Shown one piece after another: positions 45,108 to 55,611 of a stretch of 64,000 bases of DNA. The stretch is from assembly GCF_010015445.1 (NCBI RefSeq), contig NC_053127.1, positions 6,512,004-6,576,003 on the forward strand, written 5' to 3'. This DNA comes from Perca fluviatilis. Lineage: Eukaryota; Chordata; Actinopteri; Perciformes; Percidae. Under the pieces are notes generated by a model. The model worked only from the letters and a program-made list of their open reading frames with translations. It did no database searches and was not told the DNA's origin. The translations under genes and the position numbers were made by a program. Position 1 is the stretch's first letter. Each line of letters starts with the position of its first letter.

Positions 45108-45652
45108 TGTAGAATATTAGCAGTTAAAGTTGTATCTGTGCTCATAAAAGAGCTGTGCAGTCATTGAGGAAGTAGTTCAAGGAAATGTCTCTGACGCATA
45201 GAAGGTTAAGTCGTTATCTAAAGTTTAAGCCTTTTATGGCATAAGAATGCATTGTGTACCAGACAGATAAGCAGAAGAACAGGAAAAAACAGTTAAAGTT
45301 AAAAGAATAGAAGACGAAGTTGCAACACACAGAGGCTCCAACCTTGGTGTGTGTGTTTGTGAAATAACAGTTTTTGTCTAGAATTTATAAGACACCCCCC
45401 TTTGAGGGGAGGATAAAAGCTGAAGGGAGAGAATAGATCGGCGTTCATTTGAACCGAGATCCTGGTGGACTGGGCTCTGACTTGATGTCTGTTGCTAGGG
45501 AAACTTAGACTCTGTTTTTGTGAACCCACAGTTGTGCTGTAACTTTAATACTGGACTCAGTAAACTTTGCTTAACTGAACTCTTCGTCTTAGATTGATTC
45601 TTGTGTTCTGGTAAACTTAAGTCCGATGAAAGAAGGCGCGGGAATTAATACA
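45108..45652 (+). mobile_element. Possible solo LTR of an ERV-like element
   Basis: Begins TGTA and ends TACA. It contains a TATA-like 'gaggataaaagc' (about 45410) and a downstream stretch 'cagtaaactttgcttaact' then 'ttgattcttgtgttctgg', resembling retroviral R-U5. No gag, pol or target duplication is seen. It could instead be an unrelated promoter-like sequence. Confidence 0.35.
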
Positions 45653-46990
45653 TGTGAGTCAGTTTTGACAGACCTGTCTTTTGGACAGAATTCCCTTCAA
45701 TGGCCAAAATTAAAATTCTACAAAAGTAACAGCTTAAGTGTCGAACAGATCAGTTGCACACATACACACGGTGGCTCTGGATCTTGTACAAGTAAAACTA
45801 TGCAAACACACACGTACGCACAGCATGTCAGCATCACTTCTTCACATCACAGAATGAATAATCCATGGAGTTCAGAGGTGACGTACTGCAATCAGGAGCA
45901 GTTTGCCCTGCTTCAAAAAAATCAACACGCGTAATTCTTCCAATTCTGAAACAAACTGACCCAAACACTTGCAACTCCCACATCGTTTGAGGTGAAGTAA
46001 CCTTGGAGCTGAGAGGAGAAAATATACAATCGGGATACTTTACAGATATCTGCTATTTGATGAGAACACACGGTCTTCATTCTAATACCCCAAAAAAGAT
46101 ATTTTATTCAGGAATCACATTTTTTTTTTATTTGAGGAGAAGTCTGTGTTTTTACCATCTGGCTCTTTTAAGTGTAGATTTAGCTAGGTATTCTGGCATA
46201 TTAACTGTAAAGACTTTAAGACAGATTGATGAAAGTTTAGAGTCACACTGTTGCACTGGGAACCATGTTTTTGTCATGAACACACACACAGACTGCAGTT
46301 TATTTTGACTTAAATCCACATATACCAAATGTGTATTAATCCGTTGCTAAAAATAGTCCCCAACAAATGCACCTTTTACTCTTGTTTAAGTAACGTTTAC
46401 CAAAAACTTCAGTGCCTGTTTAAGGAGACTGAGCTTTTTTTTTTTTTTTTAAGAAAAGAAACTATATTTAGATATGTAAGCAATTTTTAATGATTTGATA
46501 GTAAGCATTGGGCTTGGGGCTGAGTGCCACAGACACAGAGTGGGGAAGTCAGTCGGTTCATGGCATTTATTGACAATGAGGGAAATATAGAATAACACAA
46601 AAATCATCTATAAATTATATAACGTAAATCTTTTTCTTTTCACTTATATATGACATAATGTTGATCATTTTGTGAATGTGTGGATGTGTTTACAGGTTTT
46701 CAGATGTTGGAATGGCATTTTCTTTTTCTTTTTTTCTGACAATTCTCAAATAAGGGAAATCTAATCACATCATCATCCATCCATCATCTGCCCATTATCC
46801 ATCCACTGCACCATTAGCATTTGTCCACCCAACACATTCTCACTCCCAGTGCATCAAGAAGCGATGCTTTATCAGGTGCCTTTGGCAGTATTTGAGGAGT
46901 TGAAAGTGAGAACGGGTTGGTTCACCAGCCATTCACTCGATCAACTTTTAATCCACCATTAATTCATTCATTGATCCACTTTACCATCTA
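45653..46990. other. No recognisable gene
   Basis: Plus-strand frames of about 100 codons (45626-45934, 46003-46308) lack domain features. T-run at 46437-46451; short CATC repeats near 46770-46800. Confidence 0.4.
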
Positions 46991-46992
46991 TC

Positions 46993-47422
46993 TAGTATCG
47001 CATTGCCAGACTTTCCTCCACAGCGCTGTGGCGGAGGTTCTGGCTAGTCCACACAGAATTCCGGGAAGGGAGAAAAACGTGCTCTGGTTTATTGGCATTT
47101 ATTTTAACCAATCACAATCGTCTTCAGCGCCTGACGGAGCCACAGTGCCACTGCAGAATAGCCTTGAGAAGGAACTTGTTTTGGTGGAACGTGTGTACGC
47201 TCAAAAGTTACTTAGTCGTGCAACAGAAAACTCAGATTGGACAGATAGTCTAGCTAGCTGTCTGGGTTAGAGATCTGAGGAGCAGTTAACCATAGTCCTC
47301 ATAAATCCACTGGAGTTTAAAATTGCAACACAAAGAAAGCGGTAAGGGACATCTGGCTGAAAAAAGTGACAACCGCCGGCATCGGAGCATTCCCGGAAGT
47401 GGAACGTCCTGGATATAGACTA
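46993..47422 (-). mobile_element. R1 dispersed repeat, copy d (complete)
   Basis: Best copy of R1. It runs from 'tagtatcgcattgccagac' to 'ggatatagacta', 430 bp, with a terminal palindrome (cctccacagcgctgtgg, about 47018-47034). Flanks 46984-46992 and 47423-47431 are both ccatctatc, a probable 8-9 bp target duplication. No ORF of note, so a non-autonomous DNA transposon. Confidence 0.8.
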
Positions 47423-47485
47423 CCATCTATCCAACAATCGTCTATCGCACCAGTAATCCAATCCACTATTTATTCATCTCCCTCT

Positions 47486-47541
47486 CTATCCATCCATCCA
47501 TCCATCCATACATCCATTCATCCATCCATCCATCCATTCAC
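47486..47541. repeat. (ATCC)n microsatellite
   Basis: About 13 ATCC-type units with a few ATTC and ATAC variants. Confidence 0.9.
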
Positions 47542-47870
47542 CCAGCTTTTCTTCTTTTATGTACTGTGAACGAGGCTGTAGACCTTAGACCTAGGCTTTT
47601 CCTCAAGTCCAGAGGCCTACTGTATTGATGGTGACATTGTGCCATCCATAATGCATTTCTCCCTGAAGAACACCTGTCTGGCAGAGTTTGCATTTGAAAT
47701 TTGTGCATCCACACACAAACACGCACACACGGTCTCAGAAATCTGTTATTCAGATCCATTATGGATTTCGGGACCAGTCTCTGAACACAGTGGGGCTCTG
47801 ATTTATCTACATGAGATGTTACTCTAACAAGAGGACAAACTCTGCTGCTGATTTTCAAGTAGGCACACTG

Positions 47871-47906
<36 letters not shown>

Positions 47907-48705
47907 CTGCACATCTATGAGCTCACAAATAGTCTTGAGAGATGATAATCATGCAGGCGCACATGCACAAACATTTGCTCTCAGATGGTGATTTCTGCTG
48001 TGAGGTGGCCTTTCTTGTTCGGCGCTCACCTACATCAGAGAGGTCAGCAGGTGAGGGTGAAAAACAAGTGTAGACAATGCTCCGAAATCTCAAGTAGCTG
48101 ATTTCAACAAACACTCGACACGGAGCTCTGTGATATACTTTTTCATCCCTGGCTCCGGTTTAGTTGTTTGGTGTGTCCTTAGTAATTTTAAACTGTAAAA
48201 ACAACTCTGGAAATGTCATCGTCTTTCTCATGAAATGTCAACTGAAAATCAGTTTTTGAATAAATCAGTGGAGAGAAACAGATTATGCAGTTGCAGAGTC
48301 ATGCTTTATTTTAGATTTACAGTGGCTGGTTTTAATAGGTCATGAGGTTTCTGGTATTCAAAAATTGGCGAGGTACGTTCCTATTTTTTTGTGATTGATC
48401 GGTCATCCTGCTGCTGGGCTTATCTGAAAAAATACATGCAAATTTAAAACCACTTCAATCCATTTTTTCGGATACATATGTACATACGTGGGTTTTTTTT
48501 AAATAAGAATGTGATGTGTTGATATGTGAAAATGTCCATTTTATTTTACTTAAATGAATGTATGTAGTGACAGATTTAAACATAAAATGTGATATGTAGA
48601 TACCTTCAAGTAAAGTGTAACCCATTTTTTTACGTGTTGACTAGTTGGCTCAACGGACGTACATTTCTGGGATAAAGCCTTCCCTTTCACTATCTCCACT
48701 ATTTA
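47542..48705. other. No recognisable gene; (CA)n at 47871-47901
   Basis: Contains a short CA microsatellite. Open frames up to 124 codons partly consist of repeat-coded residues. Confidence 0.4.
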
Positions 48706-48880
48706 ACAGGGGACACCGTTGTTGCATTCGGGGCTTACCACCGCCCAGGACGGTTGTGTTCAGTTTAAAGAAATACAAACAAGCCAGAGCATTTTTTACC
48801 CCTATCACAGAATAAATGGATAGGCAGTGTAGCTCTGACACAGCGCTGTGGCCTGTCTAGTAATGTGAGACTCCCTGTTG
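48706..48880 (+). mobile_element. R1 dispersed repeat, copy e (3' half, diverged)
   Basis: Matches the R1 3' half: 'taccaccgcccagga', 'agtttaaagaaata', 'agccagagca', 'cacagcgctgtgg' and 'aatgtgagact'. Confidence 0.6.
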
Positions 48881-49525
48881 ACATACAAAACATATGCTCC
48901 ATATGACATGCAAATGCCATATTTCTAAAGTTTTGACCACACTTGATGAAATGATGTTTGTAATCTACAATATGTGAAAGGTACCAATGTATTTCATTAT
49001 CTCCTGTGATAATATTATTTTATATGAAATAAATGTCCCATAGTGAAACTCATGTTGCTTCCTGGATCGTTATTTGCCACTGCATTGATGGTGCATCCTG
49101 CCATTATTTGCTTACTTATAAAACAGTATTTCTTGTGAATCTCTTTTTTTCCTTACAAGGTTTTGAGACCGATCAAACCAGGATCCAGACACTCCTACAT
49201 GCATAGTACACCATCCAGTCCTAAAGCCTAAATGTTTGAATCCATACACCCAGCAGAATATCCATAACATTTATTTATTTATCATTCATGACAATGGACC
49301 CTTGAGGCGTAGAAACGCAGAAGAGTGAGTTTTCATTTCAAATAATGAGATACAACTCATGGACGGCATGTGGTTTCAGTCCCAATACTGACACAAGACA
49401 CTGTTGGCTGGGTGCCTATGAATAAAATGGAAGAAATATATACATATTTTACTGCTTTAACATCATAACAAAGTCAAAGGCCAGTTATAATAATGTGAGG
49501 CTGTAATATATATCCTGAAGTTTTT
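48881..49525. other. No recognisable feature
   Basis: AT-rich unique-looking sequence up to the LINE. Confidence 0.4.
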
Positions 49526-49591
49526 AGGAAGAACAACCCAAGGTTTATTTTCAGCACTGTAGCCAGGCTGACAGATAACCACAGCTCTACT

Positions 49592-50624
49592 GTGCCTTCT
49601 ATTCCTGTAGCTCTGAGAAGTGATGACTTCATGACCTTCTTTAATGATAAAATTATAACAATTAGAGATAAAATTCATCACCTTTTGCCCTCAACTTCTA
49701 ACAGCTCACCATTGGGCGCAGGAGGGCTGGAGAGAACGATAAGACCTGATACATACTTAAGCTGCTTTTATCCTATAGACCTTCAACAATTAATGTTAAA
49801 GGTCTCTTCAGCCAAGCCAACTACCTGTCTCTTAGACCCCATTCCAACGAGGCTACTTAAAGAAGCACTACCCATGGTTAACCCCACAATACTAGACACA
49901 ATCAATTTGTCTTTATTAACAGGTCATGTACCGAAGTCATTTAAAATAGCTGTGATAAAACCTATTCTGAAAAAATCTACCCTCGATCCTGAAGTCTTAG
50001 CTAACTATAGACCTATATCTAACCTTTCCTTTCTCTCCAAAATCCTTGAGAAGGTAGTCGATAATCAATTATGTGACTTTCTACATAGGAATAGTCTATT
50101 TGAAGACTTTCAGTCAGAATTTAGAATGCATCATAGCACAGAGACGGCACTGGTGAAAATTACTAACGACCTTCTAACTGCTGCTGACAAAGGACTTGTT
50201 TTATTAGATCTTAGTGCTGCATTCGACACTATTGACCATACCATCCTGTTACAGAGACTGGAACACTTATTTGGGATTAAAGGAAGTTTTTTATTTGGCA
50301 ATAAGTTGGTTTAAGTCCTATTTCTCTGAGCAATCCCAGTTTGTTAACATTAACGATAAACCCTCCAAGTACGCTAAAGTTAGCCATGGCGTTCCTTAAG
50401 GCTCAGTGCTTGGACCAATTCTATTCTCCTTATATATGCTTCCTCTAGGCAATATTATTAGGAAACACTCAATTAACTTTCACAGTTACGCAGATGACAC
50501 CCAATTATATCTGTCAATTAAGCCAGACAAAAGTGGTCAGTTATCTAAACTTCAAGCGTGCATTAAAGATATAAAATCCTGGATGACCTACAATTTCCTG
50601 ATGTTAAACTCAAACATTCTGTAA
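49592..50624 (+). pseudogene. L2 ORF2 reverse transcriptase (broken)
   Basis: In frame 2 up to about 50285: the region N-Y-R-P-I-S-N-L then H-H-S-T-E-T-A and L-L-D-L-S-A-A-F-D-T-I-D-H, the typical L2 palm motifs including the first catalytic Asp. The frame then shifts by one; the next frame runs on with W-F-K-S-Y, hits TAA at 50397 where a glutamine codon would be expected, and continues with Y-A-D-D (about 50487-50498), the polymerase catalytic pair. Coding similarity ends near 50620 at a deletion. It would have copied L2 RNA at the target site; this copy is dead. Confidence 0.88.
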
Positions 50625-50640
50625 TTCATTACTATCAGGT

Positions 50641-51060
50641 TGCTCAAATAAGTCCCTTAAGACTCTCCAGCTGATCCAGAACTCTGCAGCATGTGTTCTG
50701 ACGAGAACTAAGAAAAGAGACCATATTTCTCCTGTACTAGCTTCTCTGCACTGGCTTCCTGTGAAATCGAGGATCAAATTTAAAATCCTCCTCCTGACCT
50801 ACAAAGCTCTAAATGGTCAAGCACAATCATACCTAGAAGAGCTATTAGTACCTTACTGCCCCACTAGAACACTGCGCTCCCAAAATTCAGAGCTACTTGT
50901 GGTTCCTAGAGTCTCTAAAAGTAGACTGGGGGCCAGAGCCTTCAGCTATCAGGCTCCGCTCCTGTGGAACCAGCTCCCAATTTGGGTTTGAGGGGCAGAC
51001 ACCATCACCACATTTAAGAGTAAACTGAAAACCCTCCTCTTTGATAAAGCTTATAGTTAG
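50641..51060 (+). pseudogene. L2 ORF2 C-terminal region (broken)
   Basis: Follows the deletion. It contains the L2 tail pattern H-W-L-P-V, then L-L-T-Y-K-A-L-N, then L-W-N-Q-L-P, and after a small frameshift F-K-S-K-L-K-T-L-L-F-D-K-A-Y-S before TAG at 51058-51060. Similar to the minus-strand remnant at 33630-33869. Confidence 0.85.
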
Positions 51061-51185
51061 GGAGGAGGAGTTGCAGCGTCCGCCTAACCCGGCCCACCTG
51101 CTTCTCTTCATAGTCATCAAGTTAGGGAGTGAGGAGTTGCAGCGTCCGCATAACCCGGCCCACCTGCTTCTCTTCGTAGTCATCA
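51055..51185 (+). repeat. 65-bp tandem duplication in the L2 3' UTR
   Basis: Two copies of a unit containing 'gaggagttgcagcgtccgc' and 'taacccggcccacctgcttc', differing at about four positions. Confidence 0.85.
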
Positions 51186-51701
51186 CATTTATTTATCACA
51201 TAATCAATAATATAGTGAGAGTAGAGGGAGGCAGGCCAGTACAGCCCGATCCGGCACCTCTCTCTAAGCTAACCTGCCTCTCCTAGTTATGCTATTATAA
51301 TTCTAGACTGACAGGGAAGTTCCTTCCTTCCTATGGCACACTGAGCTGCTCTCTCATCTCTGTTTTCATTAGTTCCTTTTGTATGCATCCTGTCCCAGAA
51401 ATGCTTGTTACTAACCTAGCTCTTGGGAGTTTACTCCCCGGAGTCCTTATGTTTCTTCTTTGCAGAGCTTTGCTCTGCGATTCCCTGCAATGCCCGGCCG
51501 CGTCCTGCTGCGTCCGCTTCATCCACCCATGCTCTGCAGTGCCTTGTTACATCCCGCAACGCCCTGCTGTGATGTTCATTGGAGACTGCACTACTCAGTA
51601 TGACATGATGTGCCCTGCTATGACATGAACTTCCATGACTACCTTCAAAGTCACTGTTCCATTATCTTTAATGTGACTATTATTTGCCACTGTTCATCAC
51701 A

Positions 51702-51875
51702 CCCCCCCCCCCCCCCCCCCCGGGCGGGCCCCCCAACCAAAACAACACCCCGCGCCCCCCCCCGCCCTCAAACCCAGCATCCCTCCACCAACACAAAAAA
51801 AAAAACCCCCCCACCTCTTTTTTTTTTTGTAATTTTTTTATTTTTTTTGTTTTTAAAAATAAAAAATTTTTGTCT
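51702..51875. other. Homopolymer-rich segment inside L2, suspect sequence
   Basis: A C20 run, then C-, A- and T-rich runs, replace sequence that in the minus-strand L2 copy (32930-33060) is normal complexity. Similarity to L2 resumes at 'gtctagacctactctatct' (51876). Either a strange local expansion or a low-quality assembly stretch. Confidence 0.6.
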
Positions 51876-52140
51876 AGACCTACTCTATCTGTAAACGTCT
51901 CTCGAGATAACTCTGTTATGATTTGATACTATAAATAAAATTGAATTGAATTGAAAGTGCACTGTATTTCTTATAGTCCACATAACACCATTTCTGTAAA
52001 ATATTTACAGGTACTTTATCTCAAATATAAAACACATTTGATTTGTGATAACAAAAACACTACTAATAAAGCATACTTACAGGTTGTGAATCTGAAGCTC
52101 CAGGTTGGCCAGACAAATTTTAGCCAATGACTCTTCACGT

Positions 52141-52726
52141 TGTCTTCCTTTGGAAGTCCATACAATGGGGATTTTTTTTTCACGTTTTTTTCCCTGTTTG
52201 TTTCATGGTTGTGTGTTACCAGTGTTCTCTGTTTTCTTTTCCTTGTTCTATCCGTGTGAATGTTTTATGCTTCAGTTTCCTGTTTTACTTTGTAGTGTCT
52301 GTTTTTCCTGTGTCATGTCTTGTTTTACTTCCTGCCTTCCTGTGTGTTTTCCCACCTCTGTGATTGTCTGCCCCGCCCTGATGTGTTCCACCTGTTCCTC
52401 AGCCCTCAGGTCACCTGTCCCTCGTTACTCCCCTCATTAGACTCTGTGCTTTTCTTTGCGTCTTGTCGGAACATCGTCTTTCCCTGCGTCGTTCCCCTTC
52501 GTCTCTCCGTGCGTTTTTGCTTCCAGGTGGTTTAGAGTTTTTGAGTTTTCCAGTGCACTACGGATTTTGTTTGGATCTTCCATTTATTTTGTTTTTCAGA
52601 TTAACCTGCCTGCCTCAGGACATCTTTGGTTGTAAGCTTTTTTTTCTTCTAACTCTGCCTGCTGCCTCCTCGTCGCTACGTTCGACATTTTTTGGGTAAA
52701 CGCCTGCTATTTCCTCAGACGTGACA
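52141..52726 (+). mobile_element. Degenerate solo LTR, Ty3/Gypsy-like
   Basis: Shares 'tgtcttgttttacttcctg' and neighbouring pyrimidine-rich blocks with 21142-21583 and ends in GTGACA (52721-52726), a usual end for fish Gypsy LTRs. The start is unclear. No internal genes. Confidence 0.45.
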
Positions 52727-52728
52727 GA

Positions 52729-53060
52729 TTTGCTTTCGCGCACCAAGCTCCCAGCGTCTCCACTTTGATAATTGACATGACGATCCAAACAAACTCTTCC
52801 CGGCCTCTGCTCCTACTCGCTCTATTTGAGGGGCGTGCCAAACAATCCACAATTAGTGACATCACCAATTGATGGAGGAAAGATGCAAACAAGGCCTTTC
52901 AGTCAGTCCAGGAAAAACGCTTTCTGTGGGAGAGACAGCTACCTTTTAGAAGTGTTTTTTGGTTTTAACTTTAAAGCCCTTTTACGTATACAAACTATAG
53001 GCTACAACACACTAAAGGTCGGAGAAAACCCCAAAAACCATGATAGGGCCTCTTTAAAAT
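52729..53060 (-). mobile_element. MITE-like repeat, minus strand
   Basis: The right end read on the minus strand, 'taaagaggccctatcatgg' then 'tttttggggttttctcc', is the tip of a very common fish repeat. The left end is lost, possibly at the LTR boundary. Confidence 0.45.
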
Positions 53061-54180
53061 CGTATATGCATGTCACCTGTGTTTGCATGGGTCTTGTCGT
53101 TTTAATACTAAAATGTATGCACATCTAAACATAAGTCAGATGTATTTGAACTATATACTTTAATTTTAAATTTGGATTCAGTCAGTGCCAGTTTGAGTGG
53201 GTGATCTTTACATCGAACTGCAGTGGGAGTCGATAAGAAATATCTTTAACGTCACTGAGTCTTCTTCTTGAGGCTTCTGTGTGTAGCCTATATCCTCATT
53301 ATCAAATCACCTACTCAAGAAAAAGCCTGATTGTAACTTTCAAGTTATTTACTATTGCTAAGCTGGCCCCAGGGGGCACTGAAGACATGCATTGAGGACA
53401 GACACAACTGCTTAACATCTGGAGGCGTGCAGCCAATATATTCTCATGTGCTGCAAAGAGAGGTTTTAAAATTCGCAGTGGGGAGAAAAAGAAGGCTGCT
53501 GTAAAACTAAGTGGAAGCAAATTAGCACAAATTAACAACAGGACATTGATTTTTTTTAGCTCTTAAAGGTTAATGCGGTCTGTGACTCTTCTGTCTGAGA
53601 GACTGGCCTGGTAGAAAAAGAGGCAGAGAGAGAGTGAGCCAGAGGAGGAGACTGAAATAAAGTTGAAATAATTAGAGAATAAATGAATAAATAAACAAAT
53701 TGAAGAGAGCAGAAAAGCAATCAAGAACTGATAATAAACCCAAGGACAGAGTCAGAAAGGAGATAGAATGGGTGAGACATTATCTTGAGTGTAATTACAA
53801 GGATTTGATTTATTCATGTTTTGTATGTTTTAGTTTAGTTTTACAAGTATAAACGTCCTGCAAGTCATCACATTTGATCAATTATCTTCTCTGTGCGTAG
53901 ACATTTTTTAATAAAGCAAATTTCTAAAAAGCCAGCCTTGGACTATAACCTTTTTAATCAGTCTTTCAAATGGTTCACTCCAGATATCTAGATAAAGATG
54001 GTACATTTCAAAACCGTCTAATACATTTGTTTTTTAAAATGCTTTTTTTTTTTAGCAGCAGCAGCATTTAAAGAGAAACAGTTACTGTGAGCAAACGTTT
54101 CAATGTACATATGGGCAACTTTACGACATACTAACAACAAGCATAAAGGGGGAAACTAACCCCTAAATTCAGCCTGGTCG
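53061..54180. other. No recognisable gene
   Basis: AT-rich sequence with no coding signal. Confidence 0.4.
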
Positions 54181-54184
54181 CAAA

Positions 54185-54360
54185 GAATTCCGTGAAATGA
54201 TCACAAATTGTTAACGGCGCATTACGTGGTGGTGGCACGGAATGTGTGCAAATTCCGTGTTGCCACCACGAAAAACACTGCCAAAGTAAAGTCAATGAGA
54301 AGATGACGTAGCATTAAAAGCGACTACGGTAGCGAGTAGTATGGAAGGCCAAAATTCCAC
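54185..54360. repeat. Imperfect inverted repeat, MITE-like
   Basis: 'cgtggtggtggcacggaat' and 'attccgtgttgccaccacg' (about 54225-54280) are inverted with two mismatches around an 8-nt loop. Further 'ccgtg' motifs outside suggest a small MITE; ends undefined. Confidence 0.5.
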
Positions 54361-55455
54361 GTAAGCAGTTTTTTTTTTTTTTATCTCTGATAAGCGCTCT
54401 TTTAATACATTTTACTTACTTACTTACTCCACATCTAAGTATATGTTGGTAAACATCTCAAAATATCAGCTTATCAATGTCTGAAGAAACTTTTTAAAGA
54501 ACAACAGTGAGTGTACTGACCAAGGGGATAAGTGAGCATCTGTAAAGCGTACCTCCTGGGTAGACTGGGGAGACTTTCTCTCTGTTAGCATCCCATTGAC
54601 TGACATTCATTTTGAAGTCACTTTGACAGTGAATAACTTTACATCTGAAGTGTTTAAAGACTCTATTTATCCATTGTTTATTTCTAAAGAAACACGACAA
54701 TGTATAAAAGGCTCCATTACCTTGTATCTCACGTTATGGCTCCGTAGCAGACGGTTTTATAAAAATAGGCTAACGATTGTGTCATAACCACGAGACTTAC
54801 TGTCACACAGTAGAGGAATTACCATATAGCACAGGAGAAGCTCTCAGGCAGTTTCGACTCAAATTAGCTGTTTAGGTTTAATTACTAATGTTAACTAGCA
54901 TGTTAGTGATTAATAATTAGCCTGTGCCTATGTTATCTCCTTACATATACCTACGCTCTCCGTCTCTGTAAGATTGGGAATGATTGCGATTTCTCTTGGC
55001 ACAGCTACCAGAAGACTTCCAACTTTCAGACAGGTTGCTCACGTCACATCTACGTCGTCAAGCTCAGTTTGAGGCTGCGGAGTAACGCTCAGCAGTCACT
55101 GGAAAAGTGCTTCTAATTCATTTCTGTGTCCATTATTTTACTGTCTATGGTACTGATGGGGCAAAAGAAAGGTTTTAAAAAAAAAACAACAACAACAGCC
55201 AAAAAGTGTTTATGTGGTCATAAAGGTCTGGCTCAGTGGGTCATCTCTTAACCTTTAGTTTGAGTGAATGGGGCAATAGAGGGGACCCCTAAGCGCATAC
55301 ACACATCTATGACCAATTGCCGCTCCGGACAGTCCTTATCAGTAGCCCTGCACATGGTTCACACACCCACACACACACACAAACACAGACAGATGTGTGC
55401 ACACCCATCTGGCAACCTTGGAATTTCACACAGGTGCGCAATAAAAAAGCCATGC
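54361..55455. other. No recognisable gene
   Basis: A T12 run near 54370 and short chance ORFs only. Confidence 0.4.
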
Positions 55456-55461
55456 TTTGAT

Positions 55462-55488
55462 ACACACACACACACACACACACACACA
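55462..55488. repeat. (CA)n microsatellite
   Basis: About 13 CA units, 60 bp upstream of the inverted GT tract. Confidence 0.95.
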
Positions 55489-55547
55489 TGCACAATATGA
55501 CATGCATGTACAGTACACACATACCATGTATAGCCTAAATAGACTAT

Positions 55548-55548
<1 letters not shown>

Positions 55549-55610
<62 letters not shown>
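55549..55610. repeat. (GT)n microsatellite
   Basis: About 31 GT units, complementary to the CA tract at 55462-55488. Confidence 0.97.

Positions 55611-55611
<1 letters not shown>

Larger units (their letters stand above)
49527..51957 (+). mobile_element. L2-clade LINE, 5'-truncated and rearranged
   Basis: Carries part of ORF2 (reverse transcriptase and C-terminal tail) and a 3' UTR ending in (ATTGA)n-type repeats at 51940-51957. Endonuclease and ORF1 are missing. Lesions: frameshift near 50285, stop at 50397-50399, a deletion near 50625-50640, a shift near 50985. The 3' UTR holds a 65-bp tandem duplication (51055-51185) and an odd homopolymer region (51702-51875). Confidence 0.9.

Noticed and set aside
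47486..47541. Regularly spaced repeats as a CRISPR-like array
   Set aside because: Simple ATCC tetranucleotide repeat with no spacers, in a vertebrate genome.
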